Notes under the pieces: model-generated | The model's database searches: none | What the model was told of the DNA's origin: nothing | What the model saw: the letters and a program-made list of their open reading frames with translations, nothing else | Source of the DNA: Lysobacter enzymogenes | Lineage (GTDB): Bacteria; Pseudomonadota; Gammaproteobacteria; Xanthomonadales; Xanthomonadaceae | Direction of reading: 5' to 3' | Assembly: GCF_017355525.1 (NCBI RefSeq) | Contig: NZ_CP067395.1 | Coordinates: 5,158,501-5,222,500 of the forward strand | DNA length: 64,000 nucleotides | In this document: positions 27,007 through 36,054 of the stretch, piece by piece | How positions within the stretch are numbered: the stretch's first letter is position 1 | Layout: every line of letters begins with the position of its first letter | Translations under genes and position numbers: made by a program

Positions 27007-27981
27007 TCAGTCCACGCGCACCAGGGCGCCGTCGTAGCGTTCGCCGCGCGCGGCGTACCAGCGCTGGCTGCTTTCCATGCCGGCCAGCGAGCGCAGCGAG
27101 TCGACCCGCTCGCGCCACAGCGCCACGCGCGTGTCCGCCGGCAGCGTGGCGTCGGCGAGCGCGGTGTCGATCAGCCGCAGGCGCTGGTCGAGACCGGCGC
27201 CCATGACCGCGGACGCGGCGCTGGCGACGCGGTCGTCGCGGGCGGCGGCGACCAGGGCTTCGAGCTGGCTCGACTCGGCTTGCAGTTCGCGCAGTTGCGC
27301 GGTCAGGCGGGTGCTGTCGGCGTTGGTCGATGTCGCCGATGCGGTCGACGTGGTGGAGGCGGCGGGCGCTGCGGCAACGGCGGACGCGACGGCATCCGTC
27401 GCGGTCGCGCTGCGCGGCGCCCGGCGCTGCGGCGGATCGAGCGCAGCCGCCGGTTGCGGCGCCGTCACGAGGTCGGCCGTGCGGCGTTCCTGGCGGGAGC
27501 CGGGCGCAGCCGCCGGCGCCGCCTGCGGTTCGCCGGTCGCGCCGCCCGGTGCTGCGGTATCGGCCGCGGCGAGGTTCGCATCGGCGCGAGGCGCGGTGTC
27601 GGTGGGCGCGGCCTCGATCGATGCGGAATCGCGACCCGGCGCCGGAGCGTTCTGCGTCGCCAGCGCCGGCGGCGCGGTCTGCGCGGCCGGCCGCTGAGCG
27701 CGCAGGCCCAGCCACAGGCCCAGCGGCAGCGCCGCGGCCAGCATCGCCGCCAACGCCCAGCGTCGGCGCAAGGCCATGCGCGGCGCGGCGGACGCGGGCG
27801 CTGCGGCGGCGGGTTCGAGCGCCGCGCGCGCGGCCGGCAGGCGCGCGGCGATGCGCGCCCAGCCGTCGGCCGGCGGCGTTTCCGCAGGCAGCGCGGCGAA
27901 CGCGTCGGCCCAGCCTGTCGGCGGCGAGGGCGGCGGGTTCGGCGGGGTCGGGCCCGCCGGGTTGTGGTGACGATCAGGCAT
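27007..27981 (-). CDS. Probable anti-sigma factor / membrane partner of the ECF sigma factor
   Basis: 324 residues. A Pro-rich start and a short cytoplasmic part containing GWARIAARLPAARAALE, then one membrane helix (about 75-97, WALAAMLAAALPLGLWLGL), then a long Ala/Thr/Ser-rich periplasmic region ending in a helical domain (LRELQAESSQLEALVAAARD). There is no HxxxCxxC zinc motif, so it is not a classic ZAS-type anti-sigma. The role is inferred from its place: its ATG overlaps the sigma-factor stop by 8 bp, so the two are translationally coupled. Confidence 0.7.
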   Translation of the reverse strand: MPDRHHNPAGPTPPNPPPSPPTGWADAFAALPAETPPADGWARIAARLPAARAALEPAAAAPASAAPRMALRRRWALAAMLAAALPLGLWLGLRAQRPAAQTAPPALATQNAPAPGRDSASIEAAPTDTAPRADANLAAADTAAPGGATGEPQAAPAAAPGSRQERRTADLVTAPQPAAALDPPQRRAPRSATATDAVASAVAAAPAASTTSTASATSTNADSTRLTAQLRELQAESSQLEALVAAARDDRVASAASAVMGAGLDQRLRLIDTALADATLPADTRVALWRERVDSLRSLAGMESSQRWYAARGERYDGALVRVD

Positions 27982-28594
27982 GGGCCTGCTCCGGTTCCAG
28001 CAGCTGGCGCAGGCGGCGGCTGCCGCGCGCGAGCTGCGATTTGGAAAAACTGATCGAACGCTGCATCAGCGCGGCGATCTCCTCATGGGTGTAGCCCTCG
28101 GCGTGGTACAGCCACAGCACGCTGCGCGTGGCCTCGGGCAGCTGCGCCAGCGCGCGGCCGAGCGCGGCGGCGTCGGCGGCGGCCGGCGGCGGCGGGGCGC
28201 GGTCGTCGGCCAGGTGTTCGTCCTCGCTGTCGGCGTGCTCGTGGCGGCGCCGGTTGCGCAGCCGCATCAGCGCCTCGTTGACCGCGATCTGGCGCAGCCA
28301 GCCCCAGAACGGCGTGCCGCTGCCGTCGCGGTGGCCGCGGAAGTCGCCGATCCGCGTGAGCACCTTGAGCATGGTCTCCTGCAGCACCTCGGTGGCCTCG
28401 TCGCGGTCGCCGGCGATGCGCACCGCCAGATTGAACACCGGCCGTTCGAAGCGGCGATAGATCTGCTCGAACGCCGCGTCCTCGCCGGCGCGCGCGCGCG
28501 CCAGCAGCGACTCGGGCACGTCGATCGCGAAGCTCGACACGGGCCGGTCGGCGGCGGGCGGGGACGGCGGCAGGGGCATGGGTTCGGGCGGCAT
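27974..28594 (-). CDS. ECF-type RNA polymerase sigma factor
   Basis: 206 residues. Sigma-2 region about 35-105: AFEQIYRRFERPVFNLAVRI, EATEVLQETMLKVLTRIGDF and WLRQIAVNEALMRLRNRR. Sigma-4 about 140-195: LPEATRSVLWLYHAEGYTHE, EIAALMQRSISFSKSQLARG, with the helix-turn-helix. An acidic linker (DSEDEHLADDRAP) joins them. First gene of the sigma/anti-sigma/PDZ unit. It may be held at the membrane by the adjacent protein and released by an envelope signal. Start 28594 (MPPEP) or 28579 (MPLPP); the frame extends to 28675 without homology. Confidence 0.88.
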   Translation of the reverse strand: MPPEPMPLPPSPPAADRPVSSFAIDVPESLLARARAGEDAAFEQIYRRFERPVFNLAVRIAGDRDEATEVLQETMLKVLTRIGDFRGHRDGSGTPFWGWLRQIAVNEALMRLRNRRRHEHADSEDEHLADDRAPPPPAAADAAALGRALAQLPEATRSVLWLYHAEGYTHEEIAALMQRSISFSKSQLARGSRRLRQLLEPEQAHA

Positions 28595-28686
28595 TCCCAG
28601 GCAAGGATGCGCCAGGGGCGTGAAGGGTCGCAGCCGCCGGCTGGGCCTATACTGCGCGCATAAGGCTAAGGACAAGGAGAGGGGAC

Positions 28687-29640
28687 ATGGGAGCCAGTTT
28701 TCTCGCGATGGTGCTGGTGGTCGCCGGCGTCGTGCTGCTGTTCAAGACCGTGCGCATGGTGCCGCAGGGCTATCAATGGACGGTCGAGCGTTTCGGCCGC
28801 TACACCCACACCATGGACCCCGGCCTGCATTTCCTGGTCCCGGTGATCTACGGCGTCGGCCGCAAGATCAACATGATGGAACAGGTGCTCGAGGTGCCCA
28901 GCCAGGACGTGATCACCAAGGACAACGCGGTGGTCAAGGTCGACGGGATCGTGTTCTTCCAGGTCCAGGACGCGGCCAAGGCGGCGTACGAGGTCGCTCA
29001 ACTTGAGGTCGCGATCCTCAACCTGGTGATGACCAACATCCGCACCGCGATCGGTTCGATGGACCTGGACGAATCGCTGTCCAAGCGCGACGAGATCAAC
29101 ACCAAGGTGCTCAACGCGGTCGACGCGGCGACCCACCCGTGGGGGCTCAAGGTCAACCGGATCGAGCTCAAGGACATCCAGCCGCCGCGCGACCTGGTCG
29201 ATTCGATGGCCCGGCAGATGAAGGCCGAGCGCGAGAAGCGCGCCAACATCCTCGAGGCCGAGGGCCACCGCCAGTCCGAAATCCTGCGCGCCGAAGGCGA
29301 CAAGCAGGCCGCGATCCTGGAAGCCGAGGGCAAGCGCGAAGCCGCCTACCGCGAAGCCGAGGCGCGCGAGCGTCTGGCCGAGGCCGAAGCCAAGGCGACC
29401 CAGTTGGTGTCCGACGCGATCGCCGCCGGCAACGTGCAGGCGATCAACTACTTCGTCGCGCAGAAGTACATCGAAGCGTTCAAGTCGCTGGCCGAGGCGC
29501 CGAACCAGAAGTTCGTGATGATGCCGATGGAATCGTCCGGGGTGATCGGCTCGATCGCCGGCATCGCCGAACTGGCCAAGGACGCGCTGGCCCAGCAGCA
29601 GGCCGCCGGCAACGCGCGCCCGCCGCGCAGCGGAGGCTGA
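28687..29640 (+). CDS. SPFH/stomatin-like membrane protein, QmcA type
   Basis: 317 residues. An N-terminal membrane helix (about 4-20), an SPFH domain (MVPQGYQWTVERFGRYTHTM to VNRIELKDIQPP) and a long alternating Ala/Glu coiled coil (about 180-245, ANILEAEGHRQSEILRAEGD). The C-terminal hydrophobic segment is GVIGSIAGIAELAKDAL. Such proteins form oligomeric rings in the inner membrane that organise microdomains and regulate proteases. Paired with the NfeD gene 1 bp downstream, which is the usual partner arrangement. Confidence 0.93.
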   Translation: MGASFLAMVLVVAGVVLLFKTVRMVPQGYQWTVERFGRYTHTMDPGLHFLVPVIYGVGRKINMMEQVLEVPSQDVITKDNAVVKVDGIVFFQVQDAAKAAYEVAQLEVAILNLVMTNIRTAIGSMDLDESLSKRDEINTKVLNAVDAATHPWGLKVNRIELKDIQPPRDLVDSMARQMKAEREKRANILEAEGHRQSEILRAEGDKQAAILEAEGKREAAYREAEARERLAEAEAKATQLVSDAIAAGNVQAINYFVAQKYIEAFKSLAEAPNQKFVMMPMESSGVIGSIAGIAELAKDALAQQQAAGNARPPRSGG

Positions 29641-29641
29641 C

Positions 29642-30082
29642 ATGAGCTGGAACGGGCCCACCGTGGTCTGGGCCGCGCTCGCGCTGCTGCTGTTCGCGGC
29701 CGAAGCGCTGGCGCCGGGTGCGTTCATGCTGTGGCTCGGCCTCGCCGCGGCCGCGGTGTTCGTGCTGGTGCTGGCGTTTCCCGGCGTCACCGTGCTGGCC
29801 CAGGTCGCGGCGTTCGTGGTGCTGAGCTTCGTCTCGATCCAGGTCTACCGCACCTGGTTCCGCAAGCGCGAGCCGGCCAGCGACCGGCCGCTGCTGAACC
29901 GTCGCGCCGAGCAGTTGATCGGCCGGGTGGTGGCGCTGGAGCGCGGCATCGTCGCCGGGCGCGGGCGGGTGCAGATCGCCGATGCGTTCTGGGACGTCAG
30001 CGGCCCGGAGCTGCCGGCCGGCGCGCTGGTGCGCGTAGTCGGCGCCGACGCGATGCTGCTGCACGTGGAAGCGGCGGACTGA
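29642..30082 (+). CDS. NfeD family protein (short form)
   Basis: 146 residues. Two or three membrane helices (LALLLFAAEALAPGAFMLWL and VLAQVAAFVVLSFVSIQVY) followed by an OB-fold domain (IGRVVALERGIVAGRGRVQI, ending ADAMLLHVEA). It is the short NfeD form without a protease domain, expected to act with the stomatin-like protein encoded immediately upstream. Spacing of 1 bp supports co-translation. Confidence 0.92.
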   Translation: MSWNGPTVVWAALALLLFAAEALAPGAFMLWLGLAAAAVFVLVLAFPGVTVLAQVAAFVVLSFVSIQVYRTWFRKREPASDRPLLNRRAEQLIGRVVALERGIVAGRGRVQIADAFWDVSGPELPAGALVRVVGADAMLLHVEAAD

Positions 30083-30085
30083 ACG

Positions 30086-30871
30086 GTGACTGCGCGTTGC
30101 CTCTGGCAGTGGTCGCGCGCCGCGGCGCGGCGACGCGCATCGGCCGCGTTCGGCGCCTGCGCGCTGAGCCTGTGCCTGGCCGCGCAGGCCGGGCCGACGA
30201 CGCCGGCGCCGGCTAAGCCCGCAGCGCCGCAGAACCCGCCGGCGCAGAACGTGCCGACGCAAAGCGCGCCGACGCAAACCGCGCCGGCGCCGGGCAAGCC
30301 GGTTTCGAACAAGCCAGCGCCCGCCAACGCAGCCGCGAACAAACCGCAGCCCGGCGCGCCGGCGCAGACCGGCCCGATCCTCGGCCGCCCGCCGGCCGTG
30401 CGCGACGACGGCAAGAGCGCGCCGCGCGACTGGATCGGCCGGGTGGTGCCGCCGTATCCGGACGGTTACCGCTCCAACACCGGCGGCTGCGTCGGCAGCG
30501 GCCGCAGCGCCGAGCAGATCTGCGCGCGCAGCATCGGCACCATCGACGACAGCGAAGACCGCTCGCAGCTGCTGTACGCGGCCGAACTGGTCGGCCGCGC
30601 CGGCAACGAGGCGCGCTGGAAGATCACCGACGTGGTCGCCTATCCCAAGCTGCAACGCGGCGAACGCGTCTCGATTTCCACCTGTCTGTTCGACGGCGCC
30701 GGCGACCCCGGCGTGATCGCCGTCGTCGACACCCTGGTCGACAACGCCGCCGCGCGCGAGACCTTCGACGCGGTGCGCTGGGCGGTGCGGCTGGATCGCG
30801 GCAAGGGCAAGTTCGTCGAGATCAAGGCCGCCGAGGTGCAGTGCTACAACGAAGGCGTCGACGGCGAGTAA
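30086..30871 (+). CDS. Uncharacterised exported protein with Pro/Ala repeat region
   Basis: 261 residues from a GTG 3 bp after nfeD, so likely co-translated. A long N-terminal region contains a signal-like hydrophobic stretch ([11 protein letters not shown]) and then a low-complexity Pro/Ala/Gln segment ([20 protein letters not shown]) made of irregular 5-8 residue repeats. The folded C-terminal 150 residues contain [20 protein letters not shown] and a terminal [12 protein letters not shown]; four cysteines suggest disulfides. No family recognised. Position implies an envelope role related to QmcA/NfeD. Confidence 0.65.
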   Translation: MTARCLWQWSRAAARRRASAAFGACALSLCLAAQAGPTTPAPAKPAAPQNPPAQNVPTQSAPTQTAPAPGKPVSNKPAPANAAANKPQPGAPAQTGPILGRPPAVRDDGKSAPRDWIGRVVPPYPDGYRSNTGGCVGSGRSAEQICARSIGTIDDSEDRSQLLYAAELVGRAGNEARWKITDVVAYPKLQRGERVSISTCLFDGAGDPGVIAVVDTLVDNAAARETFDAVRWAVRLDRGKGKFVEIKAAEVQCYNEGVDGE

Positions 30872-30933
30872 GCGTGGCCCGCTGGGCGTTCGTTCCTTTC
30901 CGATAGCGCGAGCGCATCCGGTCGAAAGGCGTC

Positions 30934-30985
30934 GGGGCCGAAGCCACTCCTACAAGAGCACGGTTCGCGGAAGGAGTTTCGGCCC
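30934..30985. repeat. Imperfect inverted repeat / hairpin in the gap before gcvT
   Basis: GGGGCCGAAGCCACTCC is followed about 15 nt later by GGAGTTTCGGCCCC, which can pair. CTCCTAC inside links it to the family A REP-like repeats. It may end the upstream transcript. The rest of the 280-bp gap shows no other structure, and no glycine riboswitch is recognisable. Confidence 0.5.
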
Positions 30986-31151
30986 CCACGCGTTCATGCC
31001 GGCCGCATCGAATTCCCGTCGCCGCCGCACCCGCAATACCCCACGCCGCTCCCACCATTCGCCGGGGTACCGAAATCCGGCAAACCCGCACGCCGCGCGC
31101 ATGAGGGATAATCGCCGACTCCCACCCCCACCAGCAGAGCAGGCAGCGCCC

Positions 31152-32273
31152 ATGAGCCAGAAGACCATCCTCAACGACGCCCATCGCGCACTCGGCGCCA
31201 AGATGGTCGACTTCGGCGGTTGGGACATGCCGATCAGCTACGGCTCGCAGATCGAAGAACACCATCAGGTGCGCCGCGACGCCGGCATGTTCGACGTCAG
31301 CCACATGACCGTGGTCGACCTGCGCGGCGCGCGCGTGCGCGAGTTCCTGCGCCGGCTCGTCGCCAACTCGGTCGACAAGCTGCAGAAGTCGGGCAAGGCG
31401 CTGTACACCTGCATGCTCAATCCCGACGGCGGCGTGATCGACGACCTGATCGTCTATTTCCACGACGAGGACTATTTCCGCATGGTCGTCAACGCCGCCA
31501 CCCGCGAGAAGGATCTGGCGTGGATCGGCCAGCAGGCCGCGGCGTTCGGCGTCAGCGTGACCGAGCGTCCGGAACTGGCGATGATCGCGGTGCAGGGCCC
31601 GAACGCGCGCGACAAGCTGATCGGCCTGCTGCGCGAGGACGACCGCGCGCGCATCGGCAAGCTCGGCAAGTTCGTCGCCGGGCAGGCGCAGACCGCCGAC
31701 GGCATCGAGCTGTTCGTGGCCCGCACCGGCTACACCGGCGAAGACGGCTTCGAAGTGGTGGTGCCCGAAGACCGCGCGGTGGCGCTGTGGGACGCGCTGC
31801 TGGCCGCGGGCGTGAAGCCGGCCGGCCTCGGCGCGCGCGACACGCTGCGCCTGGAAGCGGGCATGAACCTGTACGGCCAGGACATGGACGACAGCGTGTC
31901 GCCGTACGAAGCCGCGCTGGCCTGGACGGTGGCCTTGGACGAGGGCCGCGACTTCATCGGCCGCGGCAAGCTCGAACAGCAAAAGGCGGCCGGCGCGCCG
32001 CGCCAGATGATCGGCCTGGTCATGGACGAGAAGGGCGTGCTGCGCCACGGCCAGAAAGTGCTGACCGCGCACGGCGACGGCGAGATCCTGTCCGGCACGT
32101 TCTCGCCGACCCTCGGCAAGTCGATCGCGTTCGCGCGGGTGCCGGCCGGCGACATCGCGCTCGGCGCCGAAGGCGGCGTGCGCGTGGACATCCGCGGCAA
32201 GGAAGTGCCGGTGCGCGTGGTCAAGTTCCCGTTCGTGCGCGACGGCCAGGCGCAGGACGGCGTGCTCGGCTGA
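31152..32273 (+). CDS. gcvT: Glycine cleavage system T protein (aminomethyltransferase)
   Basis: 373 residues. Transfers the methylene group from aminomethyl-lipoyl-GcvH to tetrahydrofolate, releasing ammonia, in the cytosolic glycine cleavage complex. Typical segments: [38 protein letters not shown], the folate-binding block [32 protein letters not shown] (catalytic Asp region), and [20 protein letters not shown] near the C-terminus. gcvH lies 960 bp downstream with an isomerase gene between; gcvP is not in the window. GcvA or other regulation is not evident. Confidence 0.97.
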   Translation: MSQKTILNDAHRALGAKMVDFGGWDMPISYGSQIEEHHQVRRDAGMFDVSHMTVVDLRGARVREFLRRLVANSVDKLQKSGKALYTCMLNPDGGVIDDLIVYFHDEDYFRMVVNAATREKDLAWIGQQAAAFGVSVTERPELAMIAVQGPNARDKLIGLLREDDRARIGKLGKFVAGQAQTADGIELFVARTGYTGEDGFEVVVPEDRAVALWDALLAAGVKPAGLGARDTLRLEAGMNLYGQDMDDSVSPYEAALAWTVALDEGRDFIGRGKLEQQKAAGAPRQMIGLVMDEKGVLRHGQKVLTAHGDGEILSGTFSPTLGKSIAFARVPAGDIALGAEGGVRVDIRGKEVPVRVVKFPFVRDGQAQDGVLG

Positions 32274-32344
32274 TCGCAGCGACGCCTCGGCGCCGGTCCG
32301 GCTTCGCCGCCGGACCGGATCGCCGCAGCGCCGGTCGATCGGGC

Positions 32345-32368
32345 GAACCGCGTCGGGCCCGAAGGTCC
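32345..32368 (+). repeat. Dispersed GC-rich repeat, family B
   Basis: Shares GAACCGCGTCGGGCCCGAAG with the copy at 346-368. Lies in the 221-bp gap between gcvT and the isomerase gene. Confidence 0.65.
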
Positions 32369-32494
32369 GCCCGCGGTTCGCGGCTGTTTGCGCAAGGGGC
32401 TCGCGCCCCGACGCGTTCCGACCCGAGCCGACGCAACGATTCTTCCGCACCGATCCGCCATCCCCGATCTGCCGACCTGAATGGAGCTGCCGCC

Positions 32495-33133
32495 GTGACC
32501 GTCGTCGTCGATTACTACTTCAGCCTGATCTCGCCCTACGTCTACCTCGGCCACGCGCCGCTGCTGGCGCTGGCGCGCGAGACCGGCGCGCGCCTGGCCT
32601 ACAAGCCGGTGCGCATCTTCGAACTGTTCTCCGCCAACGGCGGCCTGCCGCTGGGCCAGCGCGCGCCGGCGCGGCAGCGCTACCGCCTGATCGAGCTGCA
32701 ACGCGCGCGCGCCGAACGCGGCGTGCCGCTGAACCTGACGCCCAAGCACTTCCCGGTCGACCCGGGCCTGGCCGACCGCTGCGCGATCGCGCTGTGCGAA
32801 GCCGGCCGCGATCCGGCGCAGTACATGGACGCGGTGCTGCGCGCGATCTGGGCGCAGGACGAGGACATCGCCGACCGCGCGCTGCTGGCGCGCGCGTTGC
32901 GCGACGCCGGTCACGATGCCGATGCGATCCTCGCCGCGGCCGGCAGCGAGGCGGTCGCGGCGATCTACCAGGCCAACACCGCCGCGGCGATCGCCTGCGA
33001 CCTGCCCGGCTTGCCGGGCTACATCTTGAACGGCGAGCCGTTCTGGGGTCAGGATCGCGTCGACGCGCTCGGCGCGGCGTTGCGCAGCGGCCGCGAACCC
33101 TTCCTCGCCCCGCCGGCATCGCCCTCGCGCTGA
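32495..33133 (+). CDS. 2-hydroxychromene-2-carboxylate isomerase/GST-kappa-like (DsbA-fold) protein
   Basis: 212 residues from a GTG at 32495. Begins TVVVDYYFSLISPYVYLGHA, where SPY-type residues match the thioredoxin-fold active site of HCCA isomerases and GST kappa (catalytic Ser, glutathione-dependent). The rest fits: FELFSANGGLPLGQRAPARQ, a helical insert, and LPGLPGYILNGEPFWGQDRV with the cis-Pro. Probably a cytosolic glutathione-dependent isomerase of aromatic degradation type, although many such homologues have no known substrate. Located between gcvT and gcvH on the same strand. Confidence 0.85.
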   Translation: MTVVVDYYFSLISPYVYLGHAPLLALARETGARLAYKPVRIFELFSANGGLPLGQRAPARQRYRLIELQRARAERGVPLNLTPKHFPVDPGLADRCAIALCEAGRDPAQYMDAVLRAIWAQDEDIADRALLARALRDAGHDADAILAAAGSEAVAAIYQANTAAAIACDLPGLPGYILNGEPFWGQDRVDALGAALRSGREPFLAPPASPSR

Positions 33134-33233
33134 GCGCGCGCGCCGGTCGTCGTCAACCCCTCCCACGACGCGCCGGCATCGTTAAACTACGCGCCAATAT
33201 CCGCGTCTCCCCGCAACGTCCGAGGCCCCAGCC

Positions 33234-33629
33234 ATGAGTGAAATTCCCGGCGATCTGAAGTTCATGAAGTCCCACGAGTGGGCCCGCGTCGAAGGCGACG
33301 GCAAAGTCACCGTCGGCATCTCCGACCACGCCCAGCGCCTGCTCGGCGACCTGGTCTACGTCGAACTGCCGAACGTCGGCGACCGCGTCGAAGCCGGCAA
33401 CGCCTCGGCCGTGGTGGAATCGGTGAAGGCCGCTTCGGACGTGTACGCGCCGGTCTCGGGCACCGTCACCGCGGTCAACAGCGAACTGGCCGACAAGCCG
33501 GAGACCATCAACGAGGACGCCTACGGCGAGGGCTGGATCTACACCGTCGCCATCGACGAGCCGGACCAGCTCAACGAGCTGCTCTCGCCCGACGACTACG
33601 CCGAACTGCTCGAAGACGACGACCACTGA
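33234..33629 (+). CDS. gcvH: Glycine cleavage system H protein
   Basis: 131 residues, standard length. Carries the lipoyl arm that shuttles the aminomethyl group between GcvP, GcvT and Lpd. The lipoylated lysine is the K in [17 protein letters not shown], flanked by the family context; the start is [20 protein letters not shown] and the end is [14 protein letters not shown]. Good spacing from the upstream isomerase (100 bp) and a terminator follows. Confidence 0.97.
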   Translation: MSEIPGDLKFMKSHEWARVEGDGKVTVGISDHAQRLLGDLVYVELPNVGDRVEAGNASAVVESVKAASDVYAPVSGTVTAVNSELADKPETINEDAYGEGWIYTVAIDEPDQLNELLSPDDYAELLEDDDH

Positions 33630-33664
33630 TCCGTCCGCCGGGCCGACGCATCGGCCACGGCCCC

Positions 33665-33722
33665 ACGGGGAGCGCAGGACCGGACCGCGATGCGGCACCG
33701 GGACTCGCTCCCCGTTTCGTTT
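33665..33722 (+). terminator. Intrinsic terminator after gcvH
   Basis: ACGGGGAGCG (33665-33674) pairs with CGCTCCCCGT (33706-33715), followed by TTCGTTTT. The loop is long (31 nt) but the 10-bp stem and T-rich tail fit a terminator. Confidence 0.65.
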
Positions 33723-35075
33723 TGCGCGCGGCGATCGCCCGGGCGCGCGCGCCGCGGCGGCGAGCGCGATGCGGCGGCCGCGCACCGGCTTTGCGGACTG
33801 CGTCGCGGTCCGGACCGGGTTCGTCGCAGCCTTCCCATCGCGGTCGGCCCGCGCCGCGGCGGGCGCGAAGCTTGCGCAGCGTCGGCATCCTTCCGCATCC
33901 GTCGTCGGCCCGCCGTGGCGACGGCGCGCGCGCGTCGGTTCCGCCGCGCCGGAGCGTTGAACGTTCCCGGCGCGCCTCGTCGCCGCGCCGCGCCGGGCGA
34001 TGTCGGAATGCGAATCCGAGGTGGCATTGGGCCGCGCGATGTTGACGCCGGCCTAACGTCGCCGCGCGCGCCCGCGCGGCGGCGTCGCCACGCGTTCGCG
34101 GCGAAGCGCGTGTGCTGTCGCGGTGGCCTGGCGGCGCGTGCGCGACGGCTTCGGGCGCGGCCGCGAGCGGCGCTGTGCGGCGTCTTCGCCGGCCGCGCGC
34201 GAACCGATGCCGGCGCCCGCCGACGCCGTCGGGCGCGGATGCGTTTTCGCGCGCGCATCGATTTCGCTCGGGAAAAAACCTCGTCGTCGCTGCGCACCCG
34301 CGCGCCGGCGGGTGCGTGCGCCGCCGCAGCGCGAGCGCGCGCGGGCGGCAGCGGCGCCGTCGCGCGTGCGCGCGTTCGCCGCTGCCGGCGACCGGCCGCG
34401 ATGGCGCATGCCGGCGCCGCCGTCGCGGCGGAACCTCGCGCGCCGCCGCGCCGACGCCGTCGCGCGCCGCGCGCGTCCGCCACTTTCGCGTAGCGTTTCG
34501 CGCGCGCGCCGACGCCGCGCCGCGCGCGCGTTCCGACAGACTCGCGACATCCGCCGCGAGCCGCCGCCGCGGCGCTCGCGCGTTGCGCTCGAACGCGCCC
34601 GAACGCGTCGGCGCATCCCGCCGCCGGCGCGCGCCGCGTCCGACGCGCGCGCAGCGAACGCGCCGGCCGATGCCGTCGCGCGCATCCGCCGACGCCGCGC
34701 GCCGACGCGGTCCGCGCTCGCGAGCGACCGACCAACGGTCGCCGACGGCGGAAAAAAGTTCGCGCACTTTCGCGCATTCGGGCTTGTGCGACGCGAAAAC
34801 GGCGGCGTCGGCGGAAAGGAATTTTTTCTTCCGGTACAGGTCGTCGCGCACGCGTTCGCGGCGTCGGCGAACGCGCGCGCGCATCGATCGGCGCGCGAAA
34901 AAGAAAAACGCGAACGCGCCGAAACCCGCGCCACGCTTGGGTTTCAGCGATGCGATGGAAATTCGTTCGCGCGTTGCGCGCGATGCGCGCGCGTTCGACC
35001 GCGGCGCGCGCGCTCGCGCCGGCCGCGCCGGAGCGGCCGGCGCGGCGAAGAAAAAATCGCCGGGGTTGTTGACAG
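33723..35075. other. Gene-poor, extremely CpG-rich segment
   Basis: About 1.35 kb dominated by CGCG, GCGC and CCGACG steps, with scattered short A-tracts such as GGAAAAAA. All six frames are open for long distances only because stop codons are rare at this composition; the translations are Arg/Ala/Ser-rich without any family motif. No gene is supported. It may be a non-coding or structural region, or a heavily decayed segment. Confidence 0.6.
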
Positions 35076-35275
35076 TAGGAAAAAGCGTGATTAGGTTTCG
35101 CCCAGCAGACGTTTCCTGCCACGAGAGTGAGAACAGCCAGCGCGACAACACGCAGCACAAATCGAACCTCCGCCCGGACAAACAAACCGGTGGACGTCGG
35201 GTTCGCTTCCTCTGCAGAAATGTTGGCCCCGCTCTCTTCGCCGATGACATCCAAGGTCCAGATGACATCGCCGGC
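35068..35275 (-). other. Possible small membrane-protein ORF or gene remnant
   Basis: On the minus strand a frame from just after a TAG near 35279 reads DVIWTLDVIGEESGANISAE, then a hydrophobic stretch VLRVVALAVLTLVAGNVCW (about residues 37-55), and then runs into the CpG-rich segment, where it becomes Arg-rich. The only start codons are a TTG at 35254 or an upstream CTG. The first 60 residues look protein-like, and the rest does not. It may be a truncated gene; I cannot assign a function. Confidence 0.25.
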
Positions 35276-35551
35276 GTCCAGCTATCCACCCGGTTCGCGT
35301 TCGGCGGCCCGGGTTTTTGTTTGGCCGCGCGGTTGCGCGGCCGGTCCCGCCCCAGGTTTGGGCGGGCATGCCATCGGTCCGGTCGCCGCCACGGCCGGAC
35401 GCGATCCCCGATCCGTTCCGACGCGCCTCGCGCGCCGGCGGTTGCACGCGGGTCCGACTCCCGCGGCTCTGCCACCACAGAGTCTTTATCCACTGGGCTT
35501 ACCGCAACACCACTGATCATCCCTGATCAACCACTGACGAGGAGCCATCCC

Positions 35552-35974
35552 ATGGCCGTTAAGAAAGCCGCTAAGAAGCCCGCCGCCAAGAAGGCGACGA
35601 AGAAAGTCGCCAAGAAGGCCGGCGCTAAGAAGGTCGCCAAGAAGGCCACCAAGAAGACCGCCAAGAAGGCCGTGAAGAAGGTCGCCAAGAAGGCCGTCCG
35701 CAAGACCGCCAAGAAGGCCGCCAAGAAGGCCACCAAGAAGACCGCGAAGAAGGCAGTGAAGAAGGCCGCGAAGAAGGCGACCAAGAAGACTGCGAAGAAG
35801 GCCGCCAAGAAGGCCACCAAGAAGACCGCCAAGAAGGCGGCCAAGAAGACTGCTAAGAAGGCTGCCAAGAAGACCGCCAAGAAGGCCGCCAAGAAGGCCC
35901 CGAAGAAGGCCGCCAAGCGCGCCCGCAAGCCGAAGGCCGCCGCCATGCCGGCGACCCCGGCGCCGCTGATCTGA
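35552..35974 (+). CDS. Lysine/alanine-rich histone H1-like DNA-binding protein
   Basis: 140 residues, almost entirely built from degenerate AAKKA, TKKTAKK and VAKKA units, with a final RARKPKAAAMPATPAPLI tail. This is the composition of bacterial H1-like proteins (HctB/AlgP C-terminal type), which bind DNA non-specifically and compact it. No globular domain is present. The coding DNA is itself a run of AAGAAGGCC-like 9-mers, prone to slippage. The ATG at 35552 is preceded by GAGGAG. A terminator follows at 36015. Confidence 0.88.
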   Translation: MAVKKAAKKPAAKKATKKVAKKAGAKKVAKKATKKTAKKAVKKVAKKAVRKTAKKAAKKATKKTAKKAVKKAAKKATKKTAKKAAKKATKKTAKKAAKKTAKKAAKKTAKKAAKKAPKKAAKRARKPKAAAMPATPAPLI

Positions 35975-36014
35975 ATCAGCGCCCCGATTAAGCCGTAACA
36001 CCCGCTGTAATCCG

Positions 36015-36054
36015 ACTCTCTCCCCGCAGCCCAGGCGGGGGGAGAGTTTTTTTA
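36015..36054 (+). terminator. Intrinsic terminator after the histone H1-like gene
   Basis: ACTCTCTCCCCGC (36015-36027) pairs with GCGGGGGGAGAGT (36035-36047) with one G-T wobble; T7 follows. Strong. Confidence 0.92.

Noticed and set aside
27007..27981. Classic zinc-binding (ZAS) anti-sigma factor
   Set aside because: No HxxxCxxC motif; kept only as a position-based probable anti-sigma.
30872..31151. Glycine riboswitch upstream of gcvT
   Set aside because: No pair of aptamer-like domains seen; only a REP-like hairpin.
35440..35485. tRNA/tmRNA-like 3' end (GCGGGTCCGACTCCCGC followed by CACCA)
   Set aside because: No matching 5' acceptor strand, D-arm or anticodon arm could be found in the 80-400 bp upstream, and no tag-peptide reading frame. 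Judged a chance hairpin.
33571..35520. Long minus-strand ORFs (up to 649 codons) in the CpG-rich block
   Set aside because: Translations are Arg/Ala/Ser-rich with no motif; all six frames are similarly open, which is explained by composition.
34112..35551. N-terminal extension of the histone H1-like protein by a long in-frame ORF
   Set aside because: The extension has the same low-complexity composition, while the ATG at 35552 has a good GAGGAG site and H1-like sequence begins there.
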